DNA of 64,000 nt from an uncultured Christensenellaceae bacterium (lineage in GTDB: Bacteria; Bacillota; Clostridia; Christensenellales; Borkfalkiaceae): assembly GCA_910586825.1 (NCBI GenBank), contig CAJUJF010000006.1, positions 39,033 to 103,032 on the forward strand, written 5' to 3'. The notes beneath the pieces were generated by a model. The model had not been told where the DNA came from and did no database searches. It saw only the letters and a program-made list of their open reading frames with translations. Every line of letters begins with the position of its first letter. The first letter of the stretch is position 1. Position numbers and translations under genes: made by a program. This document shows positions 16,863 through 25,398 of the stretch, in pieces.

Positions 16863-18203
16863 ATGGCGCAGAGAAAAAAGAGCAATCCGACGAAAAAAGC
16901 CGTCAACCGTGCGAAGCGGGAAGCGAAGAAGGCGGCGAAGAAGCATCCGAAAGCGGCGATCGCCGTGGTTTGTATATTGCTTGCGTTAGCGGTTGTCGCG
17001 GGGTTGATTTGGTACTTTTTGGTCTATAAAACAGAAAAGCCGGAAGCGCCAGGAACACCGGGCACATCGGAAACGCCAGATACGCCGGATATGCCAGATA
17101 CGCCGGATATACCTGTTACGCCGGAAGTACCTGATACACCTGATACGCCCGTCGTCGGGGTCGGGAATGCGGCGGAGATCAAATCCGCCGATCTTTCGAT
17201 CCACTTTATCGCGCCGTCCGTCAAAGCGAGCGGAGATTGTTCTTTGATCAAAGTCGGGGATACGGAAGTATTGATCGATGCGGGACCGACGCAGTCGAAC
17301 GCCGCGGCGATCAAAGAATACGTCAACGAATACTGTACCGACGGGATTTTGGAGTATGTGATCGTCACGCACGGCGACGCCGACCATATTTCCGGAATGG
17401 TCGGTACAAGCGAAAACGGAAAGTACGACGGAATCTTGTATAGCTATGAGATCGGTACTTTGATCCAGTTTGACAGGACTAACCTCAAAACCGTTACGGA
17501 CAGCGGAAATCCTACGCTGTACGGACGCTATACGACCGCGGTTTCCTACGCGCAGGCGCAAGGCGCGGCGGTTTATACGGCGTCGCAGTGTTGGTATGAG
17601 AAAGACGGCGCAAAAAAGACGTATTATCTCGACGAGTCAAGTAAGATCTCTCTGAATATTCTGTACAACACGTTTTACGAAGAAGATTCAAAAGATGAGA
17701 ACAACTATTCCGTCTGTATGCTGTTGTCGCAGGAAATCGACGGCGAAGAGAGCAAACATTATCTCTTTACGGGGGATCTGGAAGCCGAGGGAGAGGAAGA
17801 ACTGGTAAAAAACAACGCATTGCCGGAAGTCGAACTCTATAAGGCGGGTCATCACGGGAGTAAAACTTCTTCCAACGACTGTTTGCTGAAAGTGATCAAG
17901 CCGAAGTATGTCGCGGTGTGTTGTTGCGCTGGATACAATCAGTACGGCGCCGCACCCGAGAACGTATTTCCCACGCAGGCGTTTGTGGATCGCATTTCCA
18001 AGTACACGGACAAAATATATGTTACGATCATGTTCGACGAGGCGACCGAAGGCTATCGGGACATGAACGGCGACGTCGTGTTCTATTACGGCAAATCGCA
18101 GGACGACGAGGTCGCCGCTCTCAAACTCTGGTGTTCGAACAATTCTCTGATTTTAAAAGATACCGAATGGTTTCAAAAAAATCGGGTCTGGAACGGGGGA
18201 TAG
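16863..18203 (+). CDS. Membrane-anchored ComEC/Rec2-like metallo-beta-lactamase-fold protein
   Basis: The 446-residue protein has a very basic N-terminus, a membrane helix at about 31-55, a proline/threonine repeat linker (about 58-97) and an exported metallo-beta-lactamase domain. The metal ligands are visible as HGDADH (170-175), a GDLEAEGE aspartate region and KAGHHGS. The domain type is that of the ComEC C-terminus and free-standing homologues linked to nuclease activity. There are no ComEC channel helices. It stands before recX with only one base between them. Confidence 0.78.
   Translation: MAQRKKSNPTKKAVNRAKREAKKAAKKHPKAAIAVVCILLALAVVAGLIWYFLVYKTEKPEAPGTPGTSETPDTPDMPDTPDIPVTPEVPDTPDTPVVGVGNAAEIKSADLSIHFIAPSVKASGDCSLIKVGDTEVLIDAGPTQSNAAAIKEYVNEYCTDGILEYVIVTHGDADHISGMVGTSENGKYDGILYSYEIGTLIQFDRTNLKTVTDSGNPTLYGRYTTAVSYAQAQGAAVYTASQCWYEKDGAKKTYYLDESSKISLNILYNTFYEEDSKDENNYSVCMLLSQEIDGEESKHYLFTGDLEAEGEEELVKNNALPEVELYKAGHHGSKTSSNDCLLKVIKPKYVAVCCCAGYNQYGAAPENVFPTQAFVDRISKYTDKIYVTIMFDEATEGYRDMNGDVVFYYGKSQDDEVAALKLWCSNNSLILKDTEWFQKNRVWNGG
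17044..17150 (+). repeat. Imperfect tandem repeat coding a Pro-Asp-Thr-rich linker
   Basis: Short 9-12 nt units based on CCGGATACG or CCAGATACG encode a P-D-T/P-D-M/P-D-I series between the membrane helix and the catalytic domain. Such units can expand or contract by slippage. Confidence 0.65.
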
Positions 18204-18204
18204 T

Positions 18205-18822
18205 ATGGCGGAAATTACTTCGATCACGCCGCAGAAAAAGGACAAGACCCGTTGCAATATCGAAGTGGACGGCAGGTTCTATTGCGGCATGAAGTTGGAA
18301 ACGGTGATGGCGAACCGTTTGAAAGTCGGCGCCGCCGTTACGCCCGAATCGCTCGCGGCGATACAACTTGAAAGCGAAAAGCAGACCGCGCTCGACAAAG
18401 CGCTCACGCATATAACCGCGTCAATGAAGACGGAACGGGATATCCGCGATTTTTTAAAGCGGAAGGGCTATTTGCAGGACGTAAGCGATTACGTCGTGGA
18501 AAAAATGAACGGTTACGGATTTCTGGACGACGCGCTCTACGCCAGACAGTACGCCGAAAGCGCGAGCAAGACGAAGGGCGCGCGGCTCATCGAGGCGGAA
18601 CTGCGGCGGAAAGGGATTTCGGAAGAGATCGCGGCGGAAGCCGTCGGCGCGTTGCAAAACGGCGGGGAGAGCGCGAAGCGGGTGCTTGTGAAATATTTGC
18701 GCGGCAAGGAAACCGGACGCGACGTATTGCGAAAGGCGTTTTCCTATTTGATTTCGAAAGGGTTTGATTACGACACGGCGCGGGAGGCGCTCGGTTCGTT
18801 ACGGGAAGAAAATGAGGATTGA
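18205..18822 (+). CDS. recX: Regulatory protein RecX
   Basis: RecX binds RecA filaments and limits their activity. The 205-residue protein has the tandem three-helix repeats of the family, with segments FLKRKGY (about 88-94), GFLDDALYARQYAES (about 110-124) and ELRRKGISEEI (about 133-143). It starts with ATG right after the metallo-beta-lactamase gene and overlaps birA by 11 nt. recA is not in the window. Confidence 0.9.
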   Translation: MAEITSITPQKKDKTRCNIEVDGRFYCGMKLETVMANRLKVGAAVTPESLAAIQLESEKQTALDKALTHITASMKTERDIRDFLKRKGYLQDVSDYVVEKMNGYGFLDDALYARQYAESASKTKGARLIEAELRRKGISEEIAAEAVGALQNGGESAKRVLVKYLRGKETGRDVLRKAFSYLISKGFDYDTAREALGSLREENED

Positions 18823-19498
18823 AATTCTCGACGAAGTTTCGTCTACCAACGAATATATCCGCAGATATTTGAAGGACGGAGAAAACGTCGTCGTTTGCGC
18901 GCGGCGGCAGACGGGCGGACACGGCACCAAAGGTCGCTCGTTTCTCTCGGAAGCGGGCGGCGTGTACATGTCCGCGCTGACTTTTCCCGAAAATCTGCCC
19001 GCGGCGGAAGCGTTCCGCGTGATGACTCATGCCGCCGTATCCGTATGCCGCACGGCGGAAGAGTTCGGCGTTTTTCCGGAAATCAAATGGCCGAACGACG
19101 TGTTCTGGCGCGGCGCGAAGCTTGCGGGAATCTCCATTGAAAATTCCTTTTCGGACAAGCGTGTCGTGTCCAGCCTCGTGGGGATCGGTCTCAATGCGGA
19201 AAACGATTTGTCCGCGCTCGGCGGCATTGCGGTTTCGCTTTCCCAGGCGTCCGGAAATCCGGTCTCCGCAGACGCCGCGCGGGACGCGCTGATTCGGAAT
19301 TATTGCCGGCAGGACGATTTCAAAGACTATCTCGACCGCGTGCGGTTTCTCGGAAAAACGGTGCGCGTGATCGAAGGCGATCGGACTTTTACGGCGACCG
19401 CGCGCAGGATTCTGGGCGACGGACGGTTGGAAATCGAAGAAGACGGAACGCCGCGTATTTTATCGGCGGCGGAGATCAGTTTACGGCTGGGAGGTTGA
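18812..19498 (+). CDS. birA: Biotin-[acetyl-CoA-carboxylase] ligase, no DNA-binding domain
   Basis: It activates biotin to biotinyl-AMP and attaches it to carboxylase lysines. The 228-residue protein begins directly at the catalytic core (DEVSSTN, 7-13). It has KWPND near 86 and a C-terminal SH3-like part, so it lacks the winged-helix repressor domain. The phosphate loop reads GHGTKGR in place of the E. coli GRGRRGR. The ATG at 18812 lies inside recX, and the next gene starts 1 nt after its stop. Confidence 0.88.
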   Translation: MRIEILDEVSSTNEYIRRYLKDGENVVVCARRQTGGHGTKGRSFLSEAGGVYMSALTFPENLPAAEAFRVMTHAAVSVCRTAEEFGVFPEIKWPNDVFWRGAKLAGISIENSFSDKRVVSSLVGIGLNAENDLSALGGIAVSLSQASGNPVSADAARDALIRNYCRQDDFKDYLDRVRFLGKTVRVIEGDRTFTATARRILGDGRLEIEEDGTPRILSAAEISLRLGG

Positions 19499-19499
19499 T

Positions 19500-20957
19500 A
19501 TGAAGTATTCGTATTCGAATGTTCAGATGCGCGCGGCGGACGACCGCGCGATTGCGAGCGGAGTGTCTACGCTCACCTTAATGGAGCGCGCGGGGAAAAA
19601 ACTTGCGCGGAAAGTGCGGGAGACGATGCAGGAGATCGGTTCTCGCGACGCGCTCTTTGTCTGCGGCGGCGGAAATAACGGCGGCGACGGATTTGTTGCC
19701 GCGCGCCTTCTTGCCGAGGCGGGAGAATACGTCGAAGTATTGTGCCTTGCCAAACATTTTTCGCCCGCGTGCATTACGGTGAAAGCGCGGTATAAAGACG
19801 ACGTTTTGGGCAGGATTCCCCGCAGGCGGTATGCGCTCATCGTCGATTGCGTGTTCGGCACGGGGCTCTCCCGTCCGCCGGAGGGCGACGAAAAGATGCT
19901 GATCGATTTTATCAACAACAGCGGCGCGTACGTGATTTCCTGCGATTTGCCGAGCGGACTCACCGACGGCGGGATTGCTTACGAGCCGTGCGTCGTTGCG
20001 GACGAGACGCTTACGATCGGGCTGTATAAAAACGCGTTGTTGCTTTCGGACGGCGCCGACGTATCGGGCAAGATAACGGTCGGGGATATCGGGATCGATC
20101 CCGACGAGCGCGGCGCGGAAGTCTGGGAGCTGGACGACGTAAAACAGTATTTCCCCAAAAAGAAATCGAACTCCCACAAGGGGAGTTACGGCAGCGCGTG
20201 TATATTTGCGGGCGGCGCGTTCAGCGGCGCGGCGTTCTTATCCGCAGGGGCGTGCTTGAAATCGGGCGCGGGCTATACCCGTCTGTATGTGACGGAAGAG
20301 CTGTACGCTTCCGCCGTGGGCAAGCTTCCTTCTTGCGTGCTGAACGTGTTCCGCACGATAGACGAGGACATTTTGAAGGCGAACAGCATTGCGATCGGCA
20401 TGGGTATGGGGGTGAGCGAAGAACTGTACAGACTGCTGACGCAGTTATTGCGCCTCTACACGGGTACGTTGGTCCTCGATGCGGACGCGTTGAACACGCT
20501 TGCGGTCTACGGCGCGGACGTTCTGAAAACGAAATCCTGCAACGTCATCATGACGCCGCATCCCAAGGAGTTTTCGCGTCTGAGCGGCAAGAGCGTGAAG
20601 ATGATCCTGCGCGATCCCATTCCGTTCGCAACAGAATACGCGCGGCGATACGGCGTGACCTTGCTCTTGAAGAGCAACCGCTCCGTGATCACCGACGGGA
20701 TCCGCGTAGCTATCAACGAGACCGGCTCGCCCGTACTTGCAAAGGGCGGAAGCGGCGACGTGATTTCGGGATTTCTGGCGGGAACGGCGGCGCGTCATAT
20801 TCCGCCGTACGAAGCGGCCTGCACCGCGGCGTTCGTGCTCGGGCGGGTCGGCGAGCTTGCCGCGAAGCGAATGGGCGAATACGCGCCCGATCCGACCGAT
20901 ATCATCGAATTGATCCCGCGCGTGTTGATGGAGATTTCCGAGTCCCGTCAGGCGTAA
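19500..20957 (+). CDS. nnrD/nnrE: Bifunctional NAD(P)H-hydrate epimerase / ADP-dependent NAD(P)HX dehydratase
   Basis: It repairs hydrated NADH and NADPH. The 485-residue fusion has the YjeF-N epimerase domain first (about 1-215), with GGGNNGGDGF near 57-66 and CDLPSG near 150. The ribokinase-like dehydratase follows (about 225-480), with GSYGSA, GAGY and the KGGSGDVISGF motif near 417-427. It follows birA by 1 nt. Its 3' end overlaps the convergent membrane protein gene by 10 nt. Confidence 0.95.
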   Translation: MKYSYSNVQMRAADDRAIASGVSTLTLMERAGKKLARKVRETMQEIGSRDALFVCGGGNNGGDGFVAARLLAEAGEYVEVLCLAKHFSPACITVKARYKDDVLGRIPRRRYALIVDCVFGTGLSRPPEGDEKMLIDFINNSGAYVISCDLPSGLTDGGIAYEPCVVADETLTIGLYKNALLLSDGADVSGKITVGDIGIDPDERGAEVWELDDVKQYFPKKKSNSHKGSYGSACIFAGGAFSGAAFLSAGACLKSGAGYTRLYVTEELYASAVGKLPSCVLNVFRTIDEDILKANSIAIGMGMGVSEELYRLLTQLLRLYTGTLVLDADALNTLAVYGADVLKTKSCNVIMTPHPKEFSRLSGKSVKMILRDPIPFATEYARRYGVTLLLKSNRSVITDGIRVAINETGSPVLAKGGSGDVISGFLAGTAARHIPPYEAACTAAFVLGRVGELAAKRMGEYAPDPTDIIELIPRVLMEISESRQA

Positions 20958-21703
20958 CCGAGCGCGCGGACGAATACGGAAGAGGCGAGCAGAATACTCC
21001 CTGTAACGAGATAATAGGTCGGAAAAAAGGTAAACAAGCTCATAAACAGCAGTAAAAGTCCGCTCACGAAGAATGGGCGGGCGTTTTTTTTCGAAAACGC
21101 CCGAACGAGTTTCGCGCGCGCGGTTTTCCGCGGGATTTCTCCGCAGATCAACTGTTCAGGGATCGTCTCCGTTCGCGAGAACGTTTCGTAGATGTCGTTT
21201 CCGTTCCAGAATTTCCGTCCGAAAGATCCGAGCAGGGACTGCGCTTCCGGCGTGAGTTCGTTGCATGCGATGACGAACGGCGTCTCTCCGTATTCGCGCA
21301 GGAGCAGCGCGACCGCGTCCGCCGAAACGGGTTGCATGGTAAAGAGAGGAACGACGATTTCCCCGTCGATATTCAGCGCGTCGCCGTCTGCGCGGCATTC
21401 TTTGCCGTCGGCGGTATACGTCGATATCAGGGCGGTCCTGATCCGTTCCGGTCTTTCCAGCGTAAGATGAAGCATTAGCGCGTTTTTCTTTTCCCGTTCG
21501 CGTTTGCCGAGCGCGGCGCGGCGGTGCTTTCGCGAGATCAGAAGATATAACGAAATCGCAAGCGCAAGCGAAATCAACGTGGCGATCGTAATGCAGATCG
21601 CGGTCGGCAATCGGTAATAGCGCATAATGCCCAACGTAAAAAACCAGCATGCGACGCCGTAAAACAGGACGTCCGATACGAGAGGAAAATCAAATCGTTT
21701 CAT
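20948..21703 (-). CDS. Membrane protein of unknown function
   Basis: From the ATG at 21703 the protein has 251 residues; an in-frame GTG at 21730 would add nine. Neither start has a clear Shine-Dalgarno. Two hydrophobic segments occur near the N-terminus (about 10-60), then a soluble domain of about 130 residues with a conserved-looking patch (FWNGNDIYETFSR), and two hydrophobic segments at the C-terminus. This soluble-loop layout is not one I recognise. It converges on nnrD/E with a 10 nt overlap. Confidence 0.6.
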   Translation of the reverse strand: MKRFDFPLVSDVLFYGVACWFFTLGIMRYYRLPTAICITIATLISLALAISLYLLISRKHRRAALGKREREKKNALMLHLTLERPERIRTALISTYTADGKECRADGDALNIDGEIVVPLFTMQPVSADAVALLLREYGETPFVIACNELTPEAQSLLGSFGRKFWNGNDIYETFSRTETIPEQLICGEIPRKTARAKLVRAFSKKNARPFFVSGLLLLFMSLFTFFPTYYLVTGSILLASSVFVRALGYA

Positions 21704-21739
21704 AGCGTTGATTTTTGACCGCTTTTGCACAAATTAAAC

Positions 21740-21768
21740 TTGCAATATCGCGGAAATTATTGTATAAT
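21740..21768 (+). promoter_or_regulatory. Promoter of the nadD-yqeK-rsfS unit
   Basis: TTGCAA (21740-21745) and TATAAT (21763-21768) are 17 bp apart, only 14 nt before the ATG at 21783, so the transcript leader is very short. Confidence 0.7.
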
Positions 21769-21782
21769 AACGGCGGAAACTT

Positions 21783-22907
21783 ATGAAAATCCTATTGTTC
21801 GGCGGATCGTTCGATCCCGTACATTCCCAACACGTCGCGCTGGCGCGGGCGGCAAAAGAGGCGCTCGGTGCGGAGCGGCTGATCGTGATTCCTTCCGCAA
21901 TCGCGCCGCATAAGCGTTCGGGCGCTTCGGCTGACGGCGCGGCGCGGATCGAGGCGTGCAAAATCGCCTTTCGCGGGATCGGCGCGGAAATCAGCGCCTA
22001 CGAGATCGAGCAAGGGGACACGAGTTACAGTTATCTGACCTGCGAACACTTCCGCGCCCGCTATTCCGACGCCGAATTGTATTTTCTTATGGGGGCGGAT
22101 ATGCTCGGGAATTTTCCGCTTTGGAAATATCCCGAACGGATTTTGGATTGCGTCACGCTTGCCGTCGGCGGAAGAGGGGACGAGAACTTGACGCGGTTTG
22201 CCCAAACACTGTATGCGCGTTACGGCAAGCGGATCGCGGAGATCCCGTTTACGGGAAAGCCTGTGTCTTCGTCGAAAATCCGCGTGGAACTCGCATTCGG
22301 AAAAAAGCCGGAGGCGTTGGACGGAGAGGTTTACCGTTTTCTGAAAGAGAAGGGACTTTATGCGTATTCCGCGGTTTTGCCCGCGCTCGCGCTGGAAAAG
22401 CCGGAACGGCGGGAACACAGCTTTCGGGTCGCGCTCACCGCGGTCGCGCATGCGCGGAACGCGGGCGTCTCGGCGGACAAAGCGCTCTTATCCGCGGCGT
22501 TGCACGATTGCGGAAAGTACGTGCCGCTGTCTTCGCCGCTGTTAAAGGGATTCCGCGCGCCGAAGAACGTTCCGCCTCCCGTGATGCACCAATTTACGGG
22601 CGCCTTTCTTGCCGAGCATCGTTTCGGCGTGACGGATCCCGACGTGCTGAACGCGATCCGTTATCATACGAGCGGGCGGGAGAATATGTCTCCGCTCGAA
22701 CGGTTGATTCTGATTGCGGATATGTTGGAGCCTGCGCGCGATTTCGAGGGGATCGACACGCTTCGCGCCGCATTGGAAAGCGATTTGGACGAATGTCTTT
22801 ATCTGTGTTTGAAACGGCAGTTGGCGTATTTAAGAGCGCGTAATTTCCCGATTTACTCGCTGACGGAGCGTGCTTTTGTCTGGATCAAGGCTAAAATCGG
22901 CAAATAA
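21783..22907 (+). CDS. nadD-yqeK: Fusion of nicotinate-nucleotide adenylyltransferase and YqeK-type HD hydrolase
   Basis: Residues 1 to about 195 are NadD, which makes deamido-NAD. They have GGSFDPVHSQH (7-17), the MGADML segment (about 101-106), and the SSSKIR motif near 161. Residues from about 200 to 374 are an HD-domain protein of the YqeK family, known in other Firmicutes as a symmetrical Ap4A hydrolase. The HD pair is visible in REHSFRV and AALHDCGK (about 241-248), and a further histidine in RYHTSGR. The two are usually separate neighbouring genes. Here there is one unbroken frame. rsfS follows, as in the usual nadD-yqeK-rsfS order. Confidence 0.92.
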   Translation: MKILLFGGSFDPVHSQHVALARAAKEALGAERLIVIPSAIAPHKRSGASADGAARIEACKIAFRGIGAEISAYEIEQGDTSYSYLTCEHFRARYSDAELYFLMGADMLGNFPLWKYPERILDCVTLAVGGRGDENLTRFAQTLYARYGKRIAEIPFTGKPVSSSKIRVELAFGKKPEALDGEVYRFLKEKGLYAYSAVLPALALEKPERREHSFRVALTAVAHARNAGVSADKALLSAALHDCGKYVPLSSPLLKGFRAPKNVPPPVMHQFTGAFLAEHRFGVTDPDVLNAIRYHTSGRENMSPLERLILIADMLEPARDFEGIDTLRAALESDLDECLYLCLKRQLAYLRARNFPIYSLTERAFVWIKAKIGK

Positions 22908-22970
22908 TGAAGTATTATGCGTGACATAACGGTATAAAACGCCGCATTTTGCGGAGTAAAGGAGAAAGAA

Positions 22971-23321
22971 GTGGAAACAACGAATTTGGTAAATATCTGC
23001 TGTCGAGAGCTTTCGGCGAAAAAGGCGCTCGATATCGTTAAAATCGACGTGGGCGAACAAACCGTGGTGTGCAGTTATTTTGTGATCGCGAGCGGGCGCA
23101 GTACCACGCAGGTGCGCGCACTGGGCGACGCGGTCGAAGAGAAACTGAAAAAAGAATACGGCGTTTCGCCGCTTCGCAGCGAAGGGTTCCGCGAGGGGCG
23201 TTGGGGCGTGCTGGATTACGGCGACGTCGTCGTACACGTATTCAACGAAGAGTCGCGGCTGTTTTATTATCTCGAACGGCTTTGGGATTCGGGAAAAAAC
23301 GTAGAGCGTTACGAGGATTGA
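22971..23321 (+). CDS. rsfS: Ribosomal silencing factor RsfS
   Basis: RsfS binds uL14 on the large subunit and blocks subunit joining when growth slows. The 116-residue protein has the family segments DIV-x-ID, S-Y-F-V-I-A-S-G (about 35-43), GRWGVLDYGDVVVHVF (about 79-94) and a C-terminal YYLERLW. It uses a GTG start at 22971 behind AAAGGAG. It completes the nadD-yqeK-rsfS unit. Confidence 0.95.
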   Translation: METTNLVNICCRELSAKKALDIVKIDVGEQTVVCSYFVIASGRSTTQVRALGDAVEEKLKKEYGVSPLRSEGFREGRWGVLDYGDVVVHVFNEESRLFYYLERLWDSGKNVERYED

Positions 23322-23343
23322 CGATTCGGTTTCGGAGAGGATC

Positions 23344-24066
23344 ATGAAAAAGAGGATTTTGTTTTTTACGGTTGCGCTCATGCTTACGGCGTTTCTGTTC
23401 GCGTTTTGCGGTTGCGGAATAAGCGGAATCGCGGGAACGGGCGGGAAGTACCTTTACGACGACGTCGAACTTTATTCGACGGGGAACGCTTCGGTTTCGG
23501 CTGCGGGCATCGAGCGGGTTTCCGTCGACTGGATTTGCGGCGATATCGCGATCACCGTTTCCGATAACGACGAGATCGTGTTAAACGAAACCGTCGAAAC
23601 CGACGCAGAGGATTATCTTCTCCGTTATGCGGTGATTCGCGGCGAACTGAAAATCAAGTTCTGCAAATCGGGCGTCCGGATGGGCGATATGCCGGCAAAA
23701 GCGCTCTCCGTCGCTTTGCCCGCGAGCGTGCGGTTTACAAAAATCGAAGCGGATAACGTAGACGGCAAGGTCGAAGTATCCGGCGTGACGGCGGGCGAGT
23801 TGAGTATCGATACGGTGAACGGGTGCGTTTCGGTTGCCGCCGCGGCCGACAGGATCGAGGTGGATACGGTAAACGGAAACGTCGCGCTTGCGTTTGCGCA
23901 GGGCACGGGTTTTCGCGTGGAATTCGAATCGGTAAACGGACAAATGCGCGATCCGAACGGCGGGACGGTAAAGGGCGGTTATTATACGCACGGTTCCGGT
24001 TCGGTTTCGGCAGACGTCGAGACCGTGAACGGAAGTCTGACGCTGAAAGTCGTCGAAAACGAATAA
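23344..24066 (+). CDS. Lipoprotein with DUF4097-like beta-repeat domain
   Basis: The 240-residue protein has a lipoprotein-type signal peptide: two lysines, a long hydrophobic core, and a cysteine near 22-24 in FCGCG. The rest is beta-rich with repeated D-T/S-V-N-G turns (about 157-180 and 197-225), the pattern of the DUF4097/putative adhesin beta-solenoid fold. It is probably on the outer face of the membrane. It starts 22 nt after rsfS, and a bidirectional terminator follows. Confidence 0.72.
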   Translation: MKKRILFFTVALMLTAFLFAFCGCGISGIAGTGGKYLYDDVELYSTGNASVSAAGIERVSVDWICGDIAITVSDNDEIVLNETVETDAEDYLLRYAVIRGELKIKFCKSGVRMGDMPAKALSVALPASVRFTKIEADNVDGKVEVSGVTAGELSIDTVNGCVSVAAAADRIEVDTVNGNVALAFAQGTGFRVEFESVNGQMRDPNGGTVKGGYYTHGSGSVSADVETVNGSLTLKVVENE

Positions 24067-24086
24067 AACAATCGTCGTAAGATATG

Positions 24087-24116
24087 AAAAGATCCCCGCG
24101 GAGGGGATCTTTTCAA
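24087..24116. terminator. Bidirectional terminator between convergent genes
   Basis: An 11-bp perfect stem, 24087-24097 with 24103-24113, has A runs on one arm and T runs on the other, so it can work on both strands. It ends at the stop codon of the minus-strand small gene. Confidence 0.85.
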
Positions 24117-24358
24117 TGGAACTTAATGCGTTTGGGTTCGGAGTATTCGTTTTTGCTCCGTTTTTTCTTTTTTTCCACGATGTAATACACCGGTTCGGGC
24201 GGTTTTTCCTGTTTCGGGGGCGGTTCGGGCGGTAGTTTTTTTCCGAGCGTTCGGTAGCCGATTTTCGCGAGTTTTACGCCGTGTACGATAATCACGCAGA
24301 TCAGGAACAGAAGCACGGCGTAAATCGCGCCACGTCCTTGCACGGAGAGAAGAATCAT
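24113..24358 (-). CDS. Small single-pass membrane protein, unknown function
   Basis: The 81-residue protein has one N-terminal membrane helix (about 9-29), a proline-rich segment (about 43-56) and a very basic tail with KKKKRSK. The order N-out helix then basic cytoplasmic tail suggests a small inner-membrane protein. The coding potential rests on a clean ATG, a plausible protein layout and its own terminator. No family was recognised. Confidence 0.55.
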   Translation of the reverse strand: MILLSVQGRGAIYAVLLFLICVIIVHGVKLAKIGYRTLGKKLPPEPPPKQEKPPEPVYYIVEKKKKRSKNEYSEPKRIKFH

Positions 24359-24440
24359 ACGTTAAGCGTACATCATTTTTTCTGTCATAAAACAGCGGAT
24401 TTGAGATTATTTCCGCAAATAAACGGGAAAAATATTCCGT

Positions 24441-25202
24441 ATGGAAACTACGGTGTTGTCCGCGACGGAGGTCGTGGAGTATGAGGAATTCAAACGGAGC
24501 CGCAGAGAGGCGGAAATTGCCGTCACGTTAAAGCGGCTGATTATCGACGCGTCCCGTCGGGAAGCCGATAAGGCATCGGTAAAACGCGCGTGCGAGAGCG
24601 CGAAGAAATTGGGGGCGAGCGGCGTGCTCGTCTCTCCCGTGAACGTAGCTTTTGCGCGCCGTCAGTTGGCGGGAAGTACGACGGAAATCGTCTGTCTCGC
24701 AGGGGGTACGGGCGAAAGCCTTCCTTCCATCAAAAAGGCGGAGATCAAAAAGGCGTGCGCGCAGGGCGCGCGCGAGGTGCGGCTGGTGCCGTGCTATTCC
24801 GCGCTTGTGGGCGGAAACCTCGCGTATTTGAAAAAAGAGGTCAAAAAGGCGAAACGCGCCGCGCGCAAGGGAACGCTGACGCTTTCCCTCGAAGATCATT
24901 CTTTGAGCGAAGACGACGTCGCGCTCGGCGTGCGCGCCGCGCTGGAAGGGCGCGCGGACGGCGTGTGCGTGCGCGGGGAAGCGCCGCTCGTGTTGCGCGC
25001 GCTCGAAACGGGCGCGGACAAACTGCGGATCGACGTGTCGGGCGTGGAGAACGCCGAACAGATGAAGAGTCTCGTTCGGGCGGGCGCGCTCCGCGTCTCT
25101 TCCGGAGACGGCGAAAAGATCGCGGTAGAACTTTACGAGAGCGCCGCCCGCGAATCCGCCGTTCGTTCCGCGGCGGAGCGAAAAACGACGCCTACCGTTT
25201 GA
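24441..25202 (+). CDS. DeoC/aldolase-like TIM-barrel protein, probably not an active deoxyribose-phosphate aldolase
   Basis: The 253-residue protein follows the strand-helix order of DeoC: LIIDAS (33-38), GVLVSPVNV (61-69), EVRLVPC (112-118), TLTLSLEDH (145-153), DGVCVRGE (173-180), DKLRIDVSGV (193-202) and ALRVSS (216-221). Aligned by eye, the acid D102 becomes R114, the Schiff-base K167 becomes C176 and K201 becomes I197. The aldolase reaction is therefore unlikely. The fold may bind another ligand. No clear Shine-Dalgarno precedes the ATG at 24441. It lies alone between a divergent small gene and secA. Confidence 0.6.
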   Translation: METTVLSATEVVEYEEFKRSRREAEIAVTLKRLIIDASRREADKASVKRACESAKKLGASGVLVSPVNVAFARRQLAGSTTEIVCLAGGTGESLPSIKKAEIKKACAQGAREVRLVPCYSALVGGNLAYLKKEVKKAKRAARKGTLTLSLEDHSLSEDDVALGVRAALEGRADGVCVRGEAPLVLRALETGADKLRIDVSGVENAEQMKSLVRAGALRVSSGDGEKIAVELYESAARESAVRSAAERKTTPTV

Positions 25203-25219
25203 ATCGAGGGTACGCTTTG

Positions 25220-25253
25220 CCGCCCCGTTCCGACAGCGAACGGGGCGGATTTT
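25220..25253 (+). terminator. Terminator after the DeoC-like gene
   Basis: A 10-bp GC-rich stem (25220-25229 with 25239-25248) is followed by ATTTTAT. Confidence 0.8.
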
Positions 25254-25325
25254 ATCGATTTTCGGGTTTTTGTAAAAAAACTTCCTTGCCGCAGTACGAA
25301 TCTTTCAAAAATACGTAAAAACGCT

Positions 25326-25353
25326 TTGATTTTTTCGGAAAATATTGTAAAAT
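25326..25353 (+). promoter_or_regulatory. secA promoter
   Basis: TTGATT (25326-25331) and TAAAAT (25348-25353) are separated by 16 bp, 45 nt upstream of the ATG. Confidence 0.6.
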
Positions 25354-25398
25354 AAGGAAGTGAGTACCGCAAATTGCGACAGAACGGAGTGTTAGCGT

